NCBI GenBank assembly: GCA_020849535.1
Contig: JADLGB010000031.1
Location: forward strand, 1 to 64,000
Origin: Candidatus Hydrogenedentota bacterium
GTDB taxonomy: Bacteria > Hydrogenedentota > Hydrogenedentia > Hydrogenedentales > SLHB01
Direction of reading: 5' to 3'
Length of the DNA stretch: 64,000 bases
Shown here: positions 8,365 to 17,851 of the stretch, piece after piece
Numbering within the stretch: position 1 is the stretch's first letter
Layout of the letters: every line of letters begins with the position of its first letter
Translations under genes and position numbers: made by a program
Notes under the pieces: generated by a model
Told to the model about the DNA's origin: nothing
Seen by the model: the letters and a program-made list of their open reading frames with translations, nothing else
The model's database searches: none

Positions 8365-8819
8365 ACGCCATTGCAGGAAAGAACTCCGTAATCCTTCTGG
8401 TCGAAGATGACCCGGACGACCAGGAATTGACGAAGCGCGCGTTTCGCGCGAGCCGGCTGCGCAACGAGCTGCGCATTGTGAACGACGGGGAAGAGGCGCT
8501 GGACTATTTGTACCGGCGCGGTCCGTTCGAGAGCCCGTCGTCGGCGCCGCGGCCTTCGCTGATCCTGCTTGACCTGAACATGCCCAAACTGGACGGGAGG
8601 GCAGTGCTCGAACGCATCAAGGAAGATCCCGCGCTGCGGCGGATTCCGGTCGTGATCCTCACGACTTCATCGCAAGAGGAAGATGTCATCCGCAGTTATG
8701 AACTGGGTGTGAATTCGTACATGGCGAAGCCGAACCGGATGGATGGGTTCGTGCAGGCGATTCGCGACCTGGAACACTACTGGTTCAATCTGGTCATTCT
8801 ACCGGGCCGCTTTTCCTGA
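8361..8819 (+). CDS. Rcp1-like single-domain response regulator
   Basis: A 152-residue stand-alone receiver. The acidic pair Asp16/Asp17 (LLVEDDPDDQE), phosphoacceptor Asp71 (LILLDLNMPKLDGR), Thr101/Thr102 and Lys123 (MAKP) are all present. The insertion between strands and the ending are typical of Rcp1-type regulators, which lack a DNA-binding output. The ATG overlaps the kinase stop by 4 nt, so the two are translationally coupled and almost certainly cognate. It would relay phosphate onward or act by protein contact. Its stop lies only 6 nt from the stop of a convergent gene. Confidence 0.93.
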   Translation: MNAIAGKNSVILLVEDDPDDQELTKRAFRASRLRNELRIVNDGEEALDYLYRRGPFESPSSAPRPSLILLDLNMPKLDGRAVLERIKEDPALRRIPVVILTTSSQEEDVIRSYELGVNSYMAKPNRMDGFVQAIRDLEHYWFNLVILPGRFS

Positions 8820-8825
8820 GGGCCA

Positions 8826-9971
8826 TTACTCCGCCGGCAGTGTGAAGGCAATTCGCGTGCCGCCTTCGTCCCCCGAGTCAATCCAGATACGCCCCGCATG
8901 GTATTCCACAATCTTGCGGCACAGGGCCAACCCGATGCCCACGCCGGGGATGTCCTGGGTCCTGCTTCCGCGCGCGAACATGAGGAAGACCTCGTCGGAA
9001 TCCTCCTCCGATACGCCGATCCCGTTGTCTTCGATGGTGAACACCCAGGTATCACCGCGGCGTGAAGCGGACACGCCGATCTCGATCGGGGCGTCAGAGT
9101 GGTACTTGAGCGAGTTGTCGATGAGATTCTCGAAGAGGCCGCGGAGCAAGCGGGCATCGCCGTTCACGGTGGGTAGCGCGCCTATTTCGAGGCGAGCGCC
9201 GGCCTTCATGAGTTGGCTGTCCAGGTCGTCCCGCACCTGCGCGACGACGCTTGCGGTATCGATGGCTTCGAATGGAGCGCGTTGGCCGCTGGTTCGCGAG
9301 TAGTCGAGCACGATGCGCACCAGAAGCTCCATGTTCCGGATGGCCAGGAAGACGGTCTCGAATGAGCTGGAAAGATTGAGCGCCGTATCGGGCGCGGGCT
9401 GTTGCGTGGCGCGTTTCTCGAAGGTGGCCATATAGCGCCCCAAGACGGCGAGGGGCTCTTGCAGGTCCCGCGCGACATTGGCGGCAAACTGTTCCAGTTC
9501 GACGTTGCTGCGGCGCAGCTCGGCGGTTCGCTCTTCCACGCGCCGCTCCAACTCTTCGTTGGATTCGCGCAAGGCCTCGCGCACGCGGAAATTCTCCATG
9601 GCGTAGCGGATGGAGCGTTCGAGAAGATTGGGGGTCAGCTCGGTCTTCTCGACGTAATCGAAAGCGCCCTGTTCCATGGCTTCGACGTCGATGGCCACAT
9701 TGCCGTGGCCGGTGAGCAGGATGACCGGGACGTTATGGCCGCGCTTGCGGATCTCCCGCAGGAGTTCGATGCCGGTGTGCGCGCCGAGTTGGTAATCCAG
9801 GAGGCAGACGTGAAAGCGCGCTTCTTCGAGAACTTCGAGGGCGCGATCGAATGAGTCCACCCACTTGACGGTGTATGCGTTTGTCGTGGCTCGCTTCAGG
9901 TACTTTTCGACGACGATGTACTCGTCTTCATCGTCGTCCACCATGAGCACATTGACAAGGTTTCGCGCCAT
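8826..9971 (-). CDS. Receiver-histidine-kinase-like protein lacking the phosphoacceptor His
   Basis: A 381-residue protein with an N-terminal receiver (phosphoacceptor Asp59 in CLLDYQLGAHTG, Lys109 in YVEKTEL) and a coiled-coil linker (about 125-155). A dimerisation domain follows in which the usual SHDLQEP box reads VARDLQEPL: the His position is Arg168 (codon CGG on the coding strand). The ATPase domain is intact (LFENLIDNSLKYH, IEDNGIGVSE, VGIGLALCRKIVEYH). It cannot autophosphorylate on that His in the normal way. It may be an ATP-binding scaffold or signal integrator whose receiver is phosphorylated by another kinase, perhaps the neighbouring one, whose box is SHDLQEPL. It is convergent with the regulator gene, 6 nt away. 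Confidence 0.88.
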   Translation of the reverse strand: MARNLVNVLMVDDDEDEYIVVEKYLKRATTNAYTVKWVDSFDRALEVLEEARFHVCLLDYQLGAHTGIELLREIRKRGHNVPVILLTGHGNVAIDVEAMEQGAFDYVEKTELTPNLLERSIRYAMENFRVREALRESNEELERRVEERTAELRRSNVELEQFAANVARDLQEPLAVLGRYMATFEKRATQQPAPDTALNLSSSFETVFLAIRNMELLVRIVLDYSRTSGQRAPFEAIDTASVVAQVRDDLDSQLMKAGARLEIGALPTVNGDARLLRGLFENLIDNSLKYHSDAPIEIGVSASRRGDTWVFTIEDNGIGVSEEDSDEVFLMFARGSRTQDIPGVGIGLALCRKIVEYHAGRIWIDSGDEGGTRIAFTLPAE

Positions 9972-10041
9972 GTTACGCTCCCCACTGCATTATGATAGCA
10001 GATTTACCTGATGATGCGCAGGGGTCCATTCGGCACACATT

Positions 10042-10773
10042 CTATTTTCCCCGCGAAAGGCGCATCGCGAGTGCGCGGGGCAAACCCGCTTCGATGGCCT
10101 TGCGCGCAGCGGTTTCAATGTCGTATTCGACGCGGCAGAATTCGAAGACCCGCTTTTCCGATTCGTACAAGCCGAACGCCGCCCGCGGGTCATGATCGCG
10201 CGGCTGTCCGACACTTCCGGGATTGATGAAATAGCGATTGTCCTGGGCCAGCGTGTAACAATTGGGTTGGACGGTCTGGGGCCCCGTCCCGCGTTCGGAA
10301 AAGAGCGAGACGCGGTGGCTGTGGCCGAAGAAACACACATGCGCGTTGGCCCGGATCAGGCTCTCCACGTGGCGCATGGCGTCGAGCCAGTCGAGAATGT
10401 AGTCGTCGCGATTCCCGGGCGCGCCATGCACCGCGATGGTGTCATTGTCGATGCGGATTTCGGTGGGGGCGGTGGACAGCCAGGCCCGGTGTTCCTCGTA
10501 GAGCGTGTCGGATTGCCAGCGGACAGCGGCTTGCGCGGCCTCATTGAAGAACCAAGGTTCTTCGAGCCCGCACACGGAGGCGTCGTGATTGCCCATGACG
10601 GTAGGGATGCCGCGCTCGCGAACCATGGCCACCACCTCGTTCGGGTTGGCGTAGTAGCCGGTGATGTCGCCCAGGCAGACCACGCGTTCCGGCCGGATGC
10701 GGTCGATTTCCCGCAGAACCGCCTGCGTCGCCTCCAAGTTGGCGTGCAGGTCCGCGATGATGCCAACGAGCAT
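10042..10773 (-). CDS. Calcineurin-like metallophosphoesterase
   Basis: A 243-residue cytoplasmic metallophosphoesterase of the YfcE/MJ0936-like group, which hydrolyses phosphodiesters or phosphomonoesters with two metal ions. The metal ligands are visible in order: DLHAN near the N-terminus, GDITGYYANP, GNHDASV, VHGAPG and FGHSHR, with NPGSVGQPRD near the end. It is monocistronic as far as can be seen. The natural substrate cannot be told from sequence; members are often annotated as phosphodiesterases or diadenosine tetraphosphatases. Confidence 0.88.
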   Translation of the reverse strand: MLVGIIADLHANLEATQAVLREIDRIRPERVVCLGDITGYYANPNEVVAMVRERGIPTVMGNHDASVCGLEEPWFFNEAAQAAVRWQSDTLYEEHRAWLSTAPTEIRIDNDTIAVHGAPGNRDDYILDWLDAMRHVESLIRANAHVCFFGHSHRVSLFSERGTGPQTVQPNCYTLAQDNRYFINPGSVGQPRDHDPRAAFGLYESEKRVFEFCRVEYDIETAARKAIEAGLPRALAMRLSRGK

Positions 10774-10801
10774 ACGGCGCCCTCATGGGTTGAATGGCCA
10801 A

Positions 10802-10889
10802 GCGCCGTCGGCCAGACGGCGCAAACGTTTCGCGAGTCCAGAGTGTCCCTATGACGCCGTTCTCCCCGTTCAACGGCTCTCGGGGAGAA
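10802..10889. terminator. Two hairpins between the phosphoesterase and the DUF4838 gene
   Basis: GCGCCGTC/GACGGCGC (10802-10822) and TTCTCCCCG/CGGGGAGAA (10860-10889) are perfect 8- and 9-bp stems. They lie 3' of the minus-strand DUF4838 operon and 5' of the phosphoesterase gene. Neither has a U-tract, so termination is possible but unproven. Confidence 0.4.
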
Positions 10890-10966
10890 GTCTCACTAAC
10901 GAGGCGGCGTCTTATCGGCCAAGGCTATTGTACTCCATTTTGGGCTTGAGGTTCACGCGTCTGAGA

Positions 10967-13267
10967 TTACCGCGGCGATGTGGGTGGCGTCCGCTCCACA
11001 CGGAGTCTCTCCGGCACGCTTTCGGAATTCGGTTCCGTGATGCGGAAGAAGAAACCCCATCCCGCACGGGTTTGACCGATCTTGAGCAGGATGCAGGACG
11101 TACCCGCCGGGAGGGAGACGGGAATCAGGTCGTCGTCCACCCCGGCAACGCGGCTGGCCTTGTTGTTCCACACCTCGCTGCCATTGAGAAACACCTTGAC
11201 GGAGTCGTTGCTGCCCACGCGGAGCACGACATCTTTGGGGCCGTTATCCAAGGTGACCCAGCAGGCCGCGTAGGCGCAGACCCACTCGGTCGAGTCGTAT
11301 TCCTCCAGGAGGTCCACGTAACCGCGCCACTCGGGGGAGTGGCTGGGACGCCACGCGGCGGTCCGGTCATCCTTGCCTGTATAGGTGGCAGCGAGATCGA
11401 CTGCCGCTTCCGGTGGGTATGTGCGGTCGTGCCCGTCGGTTCCCGCATTGTCAAAAGGGCCGCACAATTGCCACTGCGTGATGAATCCCTGCTCCTTGGC
11501 GAAGCGTTCGCTTAGCCCCGCGCCGGTCTTCTCTTTTGCAATGTTGGTCAGAAGATAGTCTTCGTTGATGGCAGCCATGCGATCAATGGAGCCCATCAGC
11601 CGGGCAACATTAGACTGATACGACTCGTAGGTAACGGAGTCGTCCGCGCGGCGCAAGGCGAGATAGGCATCCATCTGCTCGAAGGACAGACGCACCATTT
11701 CCAGACGCTGCTTGACGACCGGAGTAGTGGCGCGTTCTTCCGCGCGCACCAGGGCGGCCCGGCACGATTCCACCAAGTCCGCCGGAAAGTACTTGGGATA
11801 CGCCGTGAGACCCCATTCGACCTTGCCCGTTACATCGTGGAAAGCGGAGGCCAGAACCGTATAGAAGCCGGTCATATCGGGCGCCGCTTCCTTGAAGAAG
11901 CATTGCATGAGATCGTTGAACAAGGCCTCGCCGTCCTGCGACGTATCCCACATGAACTGGGCGGCGATGTAGTAGTTGGGAAAGTACGCGGCCCAGGAGT
12001 CTTGGCCCTCGAAGGATACGCCCTTCACGCCAATGTCCTTGTAGACCTTCATTTCGCGGGCGTGCGACTCCCACATTGGCCAGGGCAGACCGCCGCTATA
12101 CGGCACGGGGTCGTATTCGTAAATGAATACGTGGGGCGTCAGGGCGGTCCACGAGGCCAACAGTTTCTTGAAGGCCTGCCGCGAGGCGCAGGATTCGTCG
12201 CCGATGCCGTGTGCCGAGCAGTACACGCTCGACGTGGCGAAGATGCAGGTGTTGGGGTTTACAGGCGTCTTGATCGGGGGATCGGTGTGATTGTCGTGGT
12301 ACGAATACGTCGTCAGGAGGACGTTCGGGTGCGTGGCCTTGAGTCCTTCGGCGACTTGATTCAAGAAGACCTGATAGCGATCGGCGATGCTCGGGAGCCC
12401 GCCACTATCCATGTGACCCGAGTCCAGCGCCGTGCACGCGTCGCACTCGCAGAAGGAGGTGTTGTCGTCAGGGCATAGTGAATAGGCCTGCATTTGGGGA
12501 TTCTGGTCCAGGTATTGGGCGATGGCTTTTGTTACGAGGGCGACGGTTTCGGGATTGGCGGTACAGATCTGCTCCTTCTGGCGTTTGCCCTCGACCAGGG
12601 AATACAGTTCGGGTCTTTCCTCAAACGGGGCGAGCACTTCAAGTGTGTTCGTGAGATTGTGGCCGTGCATGATCGGAGGGCGGTACATGCGGTTTCTGCG
12701 CAGCCATTCCGCGTGACGGCGTCCGGCTTCGGGCGAACAGCCGTAGGCGTACCAGATGTCGCGGTAGCGGAAGTCAGGTTTTTCGATCCGATCCTGCACA
12801 GGGAGCACAAGAGTGGAAGCCTGCGGCAGACACGCGCCGATTTCGCCGGGCATCACCCAGCGGCAGCCGAGGTCGCGTAGTACCGTGTACACGGCGTGCT
12901 GGGTGCCCAGCGAGGAACCACCCAGAAGATAGATGGCCCCGGGCGTGACATTGATGTGGAACTCTTCCTCGGCCATGGCGGGCCCCTCGTGGGCCAGGGT
13001 GTCGAACTCGCCAGCCTCTCCCACGTAAAGGGGGAGCAATCCATCTGATGGTTCCGACGGAATGACGGCCCCAGAGATCTTCTCCAGGATGTTCACCAAA
13101 TCTTGCGTGCACTCGCGATTGCGCGCGTCGGGAGCCTTGTCGAGGTGAAGATAGACGGTGGGTTTCCCGTCGCGCACGAGCGGGACGAATGAATCCTGCG
13201 CCTTTGCGCTCTGAACAAAGAGCATCGACAACAACGCGGTGATTCCTGCTGCAACTCGGCACCCCAT
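10967..13267 (-). CDS. Secreted DUF4838-domain, alpha-glucuronidase-like protein (shorter paralogue)
   Basis: A 766-residue exported protein. Residues 1-23 are a signal peptide (ending AKA). The region of about 30-170 resembles the N-terminal domain of GH67/GH20-type enzymes (YLLGGSSLGTQHAVYTVLRD, LGCRWVMPGEIG). The DUF4838 domain follows, with the signature SLCPDDNTSFCECDACTA carrying a CxCxxC motif. About 620-760 form a carbohydrate-binding-like beta domain (VVLRVGSNDSVKVFLNGSE). AAGGAGAGGAG precedes the start. It is the third gene of a minus-strand operon after a larger DUF4838 protein and a GH2 enzyme, 41 nt behind the latter. A role in cutting uronic-acid or similar glycans is inferred from family and neighbours, not from a known catalytic motif. 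Confidence 0.8.
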   Translation of the reverse strand: MGCRVAAGITALLSMLFVQSAKAQDSFVPLVRDGKPTVYLHLDKAPDARNRECTQDLVNILEKISGAVIPSEPSDGLLPLYVGEAGEFDTLAHEGPAMAEEEFHINVTPGAIYLLGGSSLGTQHAVYTVLRDLGCRWVMPGEIGACLPQASTLVLPVQDRIEKPDFRYRDIWYAYGCSPEAGRRHAEWLRRNRMYRPPIMHGHNLTNTLEVLAPFEERPELYSLVEGKRQKEQICTANPETVALVTKAIAQYLDQNPQMQAYSLCPDDNTSFCECDACTALDSGHMDSGGLPSIADRYQVFLNQVAEGLKATHPNVLLTTYSYHDNHTDPPIKTPVNPNTCIFATSSVYCSAHGIGDESCASRQAFKKLLASWTALTPHVFIYEYDPVPYSGGLPWPMWESHAREMKVYKDIGVKGVSFEGQDSWAAYFPNYYIAAQFMWDTSQDGEALFNDLMQCFFKEAAPDMTGFYTVLASAFHDVTGKVEWGLTAYPKYFPADLVESCRAALVRAEERATTPVVKQRLEMVRLSFEQMDAYLALRRADDSVTYESYQSNVARLMGSIDRMAAINEDYLLTNIAKEKTGAGLSERFAKEQGFITQWQLCGPFDNAGTDGHDRTYPPEAAVDLAATYTGKDDRTAAWRPSHSPEWRGYVDLLEEYDSTEWVCAYAACWVTLDNGPKDVVLRVGSNDSVKVFLNGSEVWNNKASRVAGVDDDLIPVSLPAGTSCILLKIGQTRAGWGFFFRITEPNSESVPERLRVERTPPTSPR

Positions 13268-13308
13268 GCGCGACTCCTCTCCTTAGTGATATCCGGTTCT
13301 GAATGCCC

Positions 13309-15192
13309 TCAGGGAGCGGCGTCATCAGGCGACCACATCGTCGTCACAGTCTGTACGCTCGCCTTGGGCCGGCGGTGTAGATCGAAGAGGCCGTAGGCGC
13401 AGCGCATTTCGTAGATGCTCGTATACTTGCGGTGCACGTCAGAGTCGGCGAAGCACCAGATGAACCCGCCCGCGAAGTCCGGCTCCTTCACGAAGGTCTC
13501 CCACTCCGCCTTGAGCAGTGCCGCCTGATAGGGCTCGCCCGGGTAGTAGGAGGTCATGAGGCCGCGCAAGGCCCAGGACCCGAACTCGGTGACGAGTATC
13601 GGCTTACCGGGGTGGGCTGCGCGCAGTTCTCCCAAACGCGACTGAATCTCCTCGGGTGCGGCGGCGAGCCCACGGATTTCGGGGGGATTCACGCCGAAGT
13701 ACACGTTCACGGAGTTCACGTGGGTCGTGTCCAGCACCCGATCCTTTGGCCATTCGTTGCTAGGCTCGATGACGAGGCGCGTAGGGTCCAGGCCGCGCGC
13801 GCGTTCCACGAGTTCGACGTTGCCTTGCGCGACCATCTCCGAGATGCGCGCGTATTCCTCGCCCTTCTCACGCGGCTGGATGCGGTTCTCATTGCTAACG
13901 CTCCAGAACACGATGCTGGGGTGGTTGCCGAGCGTGCGGATCATCTCTTCGAGTTGGGCGCGTGCGGCCGCGAGGTTCTTCTCGGAGTGGCCCAGCCGGC
14001 CCCACTGATACAAGGGCACCTCGCACACGGCGAGAAATCCCCAGCGGTCCAGCGCGGCGTAGGTGTCTTGTGAATAGGGATAGTGACAACGGAGCGCGTT
14101 GGCGCCCAGGCCCTTGATCAGCGTCAGGTCGCGCTCCAGGCCCGCGCCCACGGTGGTCATTCCGGAATCAGGATAGTTCTCGTAGCGGTTGACACCTTTG
14201 ACGAGGATTGGTTTTCCGTTGAGCAGGATTTGCGTGGGGCTTACCGAGATTGTGCGGATGCCTACCGGCGCGTGCCATGTGTCGCGGCAGCGTCCTCCCG
14301 CCGCTTCTTTCAACTCGAGTGTCAGACTGTAGAGGTAGGGATGGTCCGGCGACCACAGGTTGGCGTTCAGGACCGGCAACGCGATGTCCGCCACCGGTGA
14401 CTGCCCTGGCAAGTCGGCTCGCATGGAGACGATCTCGCTGTGACCCGCATCCGTCAAGCGCGCGACTACATACAGTGCATTCGCGGTCTGGGAGAATTGG
14501 GCGGTCTCGACGCGGACCTTTACTACCGCGGGTTCGATCAGGGCGTCCGTCGTGACAGCCACCTTCTTTATGTGCGTGCGGTCCTTCACATGCAATTGCA
14601 CAGGGCGATACAAGCCGCCATGGTGCCACCAATCGTGGCGTTCCATGGGAACGCGTTCGAGCAGGGACTTGTTGTCCACGGAAACGGCGATCGTGTTCTC
14701 CTGGCCGAAGCGAAGTAGATCGTGGATGGGGAAGCTGAACTGCGTGTAGCCGCCTTCGTGCATGCCGGCTTTCGTGCCGTTCACATAGAGCACGGTCCTG
14801 TAGTTGGCGCCATCCGAGACGAACTCGATGTGCCGGTCCGCCCATTCCTGCGGGATGAAAACTTGACGGCGGTACCAGCCCTGACCTTCGTAGCTCCACA
14901 GATCCTCGAACTGCGTGTTCCAACTGCCGGGGACTTCGATGTTCCACCACAGCGAATCGTCAAAGCCAGGAAGAGTCCAGCCGTAGTGCTTCTCATCGTT
15001 TAGTCCCTGCGACGAGGGCGTGCCGAGGCCTTCCCCAAGGAATTCGTGGTTCCCTTCGATCTCTTCGAACGCGGGGAAGAAGCGCCAGACTCCATTGAGG
15101 CCAAAGGAGATAGGGGAAGCAGGAACAGGCTCTCCCGCGGCGGTAGTCATCACGCCCAAGCATACGGCGAACCACGGCAGCACACGCGACAT
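13309..15192 (-). CDS. Secreted GH2 beta-galactosidase/beta-glucuronidase-type glycosidase
   Basis: A 627-residue retaining exo-glycosidase. The start is taken at ATG 15192, since GGAGGG lies 7 nt upstream; the GTG at 15207 would overlap that site. A signal peptide (about 1-20) leads into the sugar-binding domain (LNGVWRF), an immunoglobulin-like domain and the TIM barrel (GVNRYENYPDSG, ANALRCHYPYS). The acid/base Glu435 is in WSVSNENR and the nucleophile Glu536 in LVTEFGSW, both intact. The NEN and TEFG contexts fit beta-glucuronidase or beta-galactosidase; specificity is not decided. It lies between two DUF4838 genes with 41- and 46-nt gaps, so the three are probably one operon acting on one polysaccharide. 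Confidence 0.9.
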   Translation of the reverse strand: MSRVLPWFAVCLGVMTTAAGEPVPASPISFGLNGVWRFFPAFEEIEGNHEFLGEGLGTPSSQGLNDEKHYGWTLPGFDDSLWWNIEVPGSWNTQFEDLWSYEGQGWYRRQVFIPQEWADRHIEFVSDGANYRTVLYVNGTKAGMHEGGYTQFSFPIHDLLRFGQENTIAVSVDNKSLLERVPMERHDWWHHGGLYRPVQLHVKDRTHIKKVAVTTDALIEPAVVKVRVETAQFSQTANALYVVARLTDAGHSEIVSMRADLPGQSPVADIALPVLNANLWSPDHPYLYSLTLELKEAAGGRCRDTWHAPVGIRTISVSPTQILLNGKPILVKGVNRYENYPDSGMTTVGAGLERDLTLIKGLGANALRCHYPYSQDTYAALDRWGFLAVCEVPLYQWGRLGHSEKNLAAARAQLEEMIRTLGNHPSIVFWSVSNENRIQPREKGEEYARISEMVAQGNVELVERARGLDPTRLVIEPSNEWPKDRVLDTTHVNSVNVYFGVNPPEIRGLAAAPEEIQSRLGELRAAHPGKPILVTEFGSWALRGLMTSYYPGEPYQAALLKAEWETFVKEPDFAGGFIWCFADSDVHRKYTSIYEMRCAYGLFDLHRRPKASVQTVTTMWSPDDAAP

Positions 15193-15238
15193 AACCGTAC
15201 CCTCCACCGCGAATTGGGCGATCCGCTCTGCGAAACGC

Positions 15239-17851
15239 CTACGGTTTCTTCATGAGCCACGCTTCCGACACGAGTGTGCCCCAACCGCCCGAGTTGCGCC
15301 ACTGCTCGACCGCGACGCGGTCGCCGGTTGCGACATCCGCGGCTTTTTCGAAGCGAACGATTAACTCGCCGTCGGCGGTCGTTTCCTCAGGGACGTCGTA
15401 CACGAAGAAGTCGCTCATGGTTTTGGGCAGCACGATATCGTGAACCAGCACGGCATCATCGGCGTAGATGGTCTCGGATTTCTGGTTCATGCGGAAAGCG
15501 TAGCGGTCCTGGAACCAGGGACGCACCAGAGTGAACCGTATGCGGTACGACGCGTTCGGATCGAGACCCCGGTAGTGGAAGGTAACGCCTTGCGCCTCAT
15601 TCTGCGTGAAATGCATCGAGCGCTGGCTTGGGCGATTACCTTCCGACAACATGCCCTGGACGTAAGGCTGGCCGTGATCGTAAGGATATCCGGCCACGAC
15701 GTTCGGCGCCGGGTTAAAGGTGCCGCAGTTGTCGTAGAAGCCGCCTTCGCCCGGGTCTTCGTAAGCGACAATCATGCGCAGCAGTTCGCGCTTCTCGTCC
15801 GGTTGGGCGGCGAGGGCGCGCTCAAGCTGACGCTTCAGCCATCCCAGACCGATGTAGTCGTGCTCGAGGTTGTAGTAGCCTTCGCTGCGGACGCCATACA
15901 GATCGTTGCTTTCCTCACCGAGCCGGCCGGCTTCCTCGCGCAAGGCAGTCATTTCGGGGGTCTCATTCAGCGCATCGAACCACGGTAGGATGGCGGCAAT
16001 CGCCTTGTCGGGGTTGTCGCGCTCGAGGATACGGGCCACACGCTTTTCCACACGCGCATGCAGCTCAGTTTGTTGGATCACGTTTAGCTTGACGTAGCGG
16101 TCGATGGCGCCCTTCTGCATGTACTCGCGCCACAGCCAGTTGCCGTCCATGTAGGTTGCCGGCATGAGCTCGCCCGCGCGCTTTACGCATTCGTAGTACT
16201 CGTCGATGCTCGCCTTCTGTGTGATGGGCGTTTCCGGATCTTCCTCCAGGTACTCTTCCATGATGAAGATGGCCTTGGCCATATCGGGCGCAGCTTCGGG
16301 GCCGAACCACGTGCGGCAGTATTCATCCACCACATCTTCCACGCTCATTTGGGGCTTCCAGAGCAGACGCTGCCACATCCACTGATTGAAATGGTCATGC
16401 GTTCCGCTGGAGTGGGTGATATCGCCGTCGCCATAGCGGTTTACCTCGCCAAAGAGCCAGTGATAGAAGCGGGGCCACGCGTAGAAGGTGAGGCGATCGT
16501 AGACCATCGTCAGGGCCTGATCCGGGCGGCGTTCATAGATGAAGTGATTCCAAGGGGGCGGCTGGTCTCCATTTCGGTCGGCGCGCGGGTACATTTGGAC
16601 GTAAGCATGCTGCGCGTAACGCCAATGGGTAATCTCATTGTAATGAATGAGCGTTTGCTGTGGAGGCAGTTGGTGAATAATCTCCTGGTTGTAGCGGTCG
16701 AAAGGACCATACCCCGGATGGAGAAAGAGGTCCATCCGGTGCGTTTGGCGATGTCCTGGCTGCCAGCTCATGGCGTCGGAACCCGGGCCATAGTTCCACG
16801 CCCACAGCCATTCGCGGGGCTTCTCCTGCAAGTATTTGAAGATGGCCTGGTCATCTTCGTCGTCGAACTTCTGATTGGTGAAGGAAATGCGCGTCGTGGG
16901 ATGGTACTTGTGAACGATATTGGCCATCTGCTCGACGACCTTGATGAAGGTCAGTCCGTAGGGGTTGCAGCGGTCACACTCGCAGCCGCCGCCGTCGCCG
17001 CCGAAGAATTTCACCAGGTCGAAGGTAGGCGCCTTCTTCCAATACGCATCGCAGAGATCCAATTGCGCCTGGACCGCTTCCGGCACCGACAGGCAGATGT
17101 ACCCTTCACGGCCGATGGATTCCTTGGCTTCCCACTCGGGAGGGCCGTCGCCCGTGTTGGCGCCGTAGCCGTCTTCCGTCATGAGCCCGTAGGACTTTAT
17201 GAAATCGAACATGGGACCCGGCTCCGTGGACAGGACGTTCGCTCCCGCCAGCGCGGAGTCCAGGATGTCGCGCTGCGTTTCCTCGTCGGTCCAGTCACGG
17301 GCTCTTCCCTTTTCCTTGATGATGCCGCTCTGGCCGTACTGCGTCCCGCGGATCTCGAAGGCGGGGGCCGTGCGGATGTCAAGACGCGGCGGAAGAAGGA
17401 CGCTGTGCTCGGCCAGGACGAGTTGGCGCAGGATTTCCCCGACGGCATACAGCGTGCTACGCTCTTCGATGCCGGCAGCGACCATCAAGGATGGATTTGC
17501 GCCCGCATCGAAGTGGAGCAAGAACCCTTCGAGGCCGGGATCCAATTGCGTGAGTGGTTTAACGCGCCCCGCGACGAACCAATCTGCTATCGCCTTGTGA
17601 TGCTCGGGCATTCCGAGAAGCACGGTCAGTTCTGATGCATTCTCGCCGGCTTGAGGTGGGCCGGATTCGATTCGGATGGACACGCCACTCTGCTCCAGAA
17701 TCCGCGTGCGGAGCAGTTCAGCTACCTTGGTTTCAACAGGGGTGGCGGTTTCCCCTGTGCGGATGACCATGCGGTCAAACTCCACAGGAGCCTGTGCGTA
17801 TGCGAAGAATGTAGACGCGAGGACAAATGCAAGACACGCAGGAAAACGCAT
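15239..17851 (-). CDS. Secreted DUF4838-domain, alpha-glucuronidase-like protein (longer paralogue)
   Basis: An 870-residue exported protein and first gene of the three-gene operon. The ATG at 17851 is preferred because GGGGGAG lies about 9 nt upstream and a signal peptide follows (MRFPACLAFVLASTFFAYAQ). An N-terminal GH67-like region (about 20-170) precedes the DUF4838 region with KFFGGDGGGCECDRCNP, the same CxCxxC signature as its paralogue. The middle is Trp/Tyr-rich and helical; the last 140 residues form a beta domain (YRIRFTLVRPWF). It is distantly related to the third gene rather than a recent copy. A large repeat-rich intergenic region lies upstream, so its promoter must be there. Confidence 0.8.
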   Translation of the reverse strand: MRFPACLAFVLASTFFAYAQAPVEFDRMVIRTGETATPVETKVAELLRTRILEQSGVSIRIESGPPQAGENASELTVLLGMPEHHKAIADWFVAGRVKPLTQLDPGLEGFLLHFDAGANPSLMVAAGIEERSTLYAVGEILRQLVLAEHSVLLPPRLDIRTAPAFEIRGTQYGQSGIIKEKGRARDWTDEETQRDILDSALAGANVLSTEPGPMFDFIKSYGLMTEDGYGANTGDGPPEWEAKESIGREGYICLSVPEAVQAQLDLCDAYWKKAPTFDLVKFFGGDGGGCECDRCNPYGLTFIKVVEQMANIVHKYHPTTRISFTNQKFDDEDDQAIFKYLQEKPREWLWAWNYGPGSDAMSWQPGHRQTHRMDLFLHPGYGPFDRYNQEIIHQLPPQQTLIHYNEITHWRYAQHAYVQMYPRADRNGDQPPPWNHFIYERRPDQALTMVYDRLTFYAWPRFYHWLFGEVNRYGDGDITHSSGTHDHFNQWMWQRLLWKPQMSVEDVVDEYCRTWFGPEAAPDMAKAIFIMEEYLEEDPETPITQKASIDEYYECVKRAGELMPATYMDGNWLWREYMQKGAIDRYVKLNVIQQTELHARVEKRVARILERDNPDKAIAAILPWFDALNETPEMTALREEAGRLGEESNDLYGVRSEGYYNLEHDYIGLGWLKRQLERALAAQPDEKRELLRMIVAYEDPGEGGFYDNCGTFNPAPNVVAGYPYDHGQPYVQGMLSEGNRPSQRSMHFTQNEAQGVTFHYRGLDPNASYRIRFTLVRPWFQDRYAFRMNQKSETIYADDAVLVHDIVLPKTMSDFFVYDVPEETTADGELIVRFEKAADVATGDRVAVEQWRNSGGWGTLVSEAWLMKKP

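Noticed and set aside
16349-17635. A 428-residue open frame antisense to the larger DUF4838 gene
   Set aside because: Antisense shadow of a GC-rich gene with no motif or ribosome-binding site.
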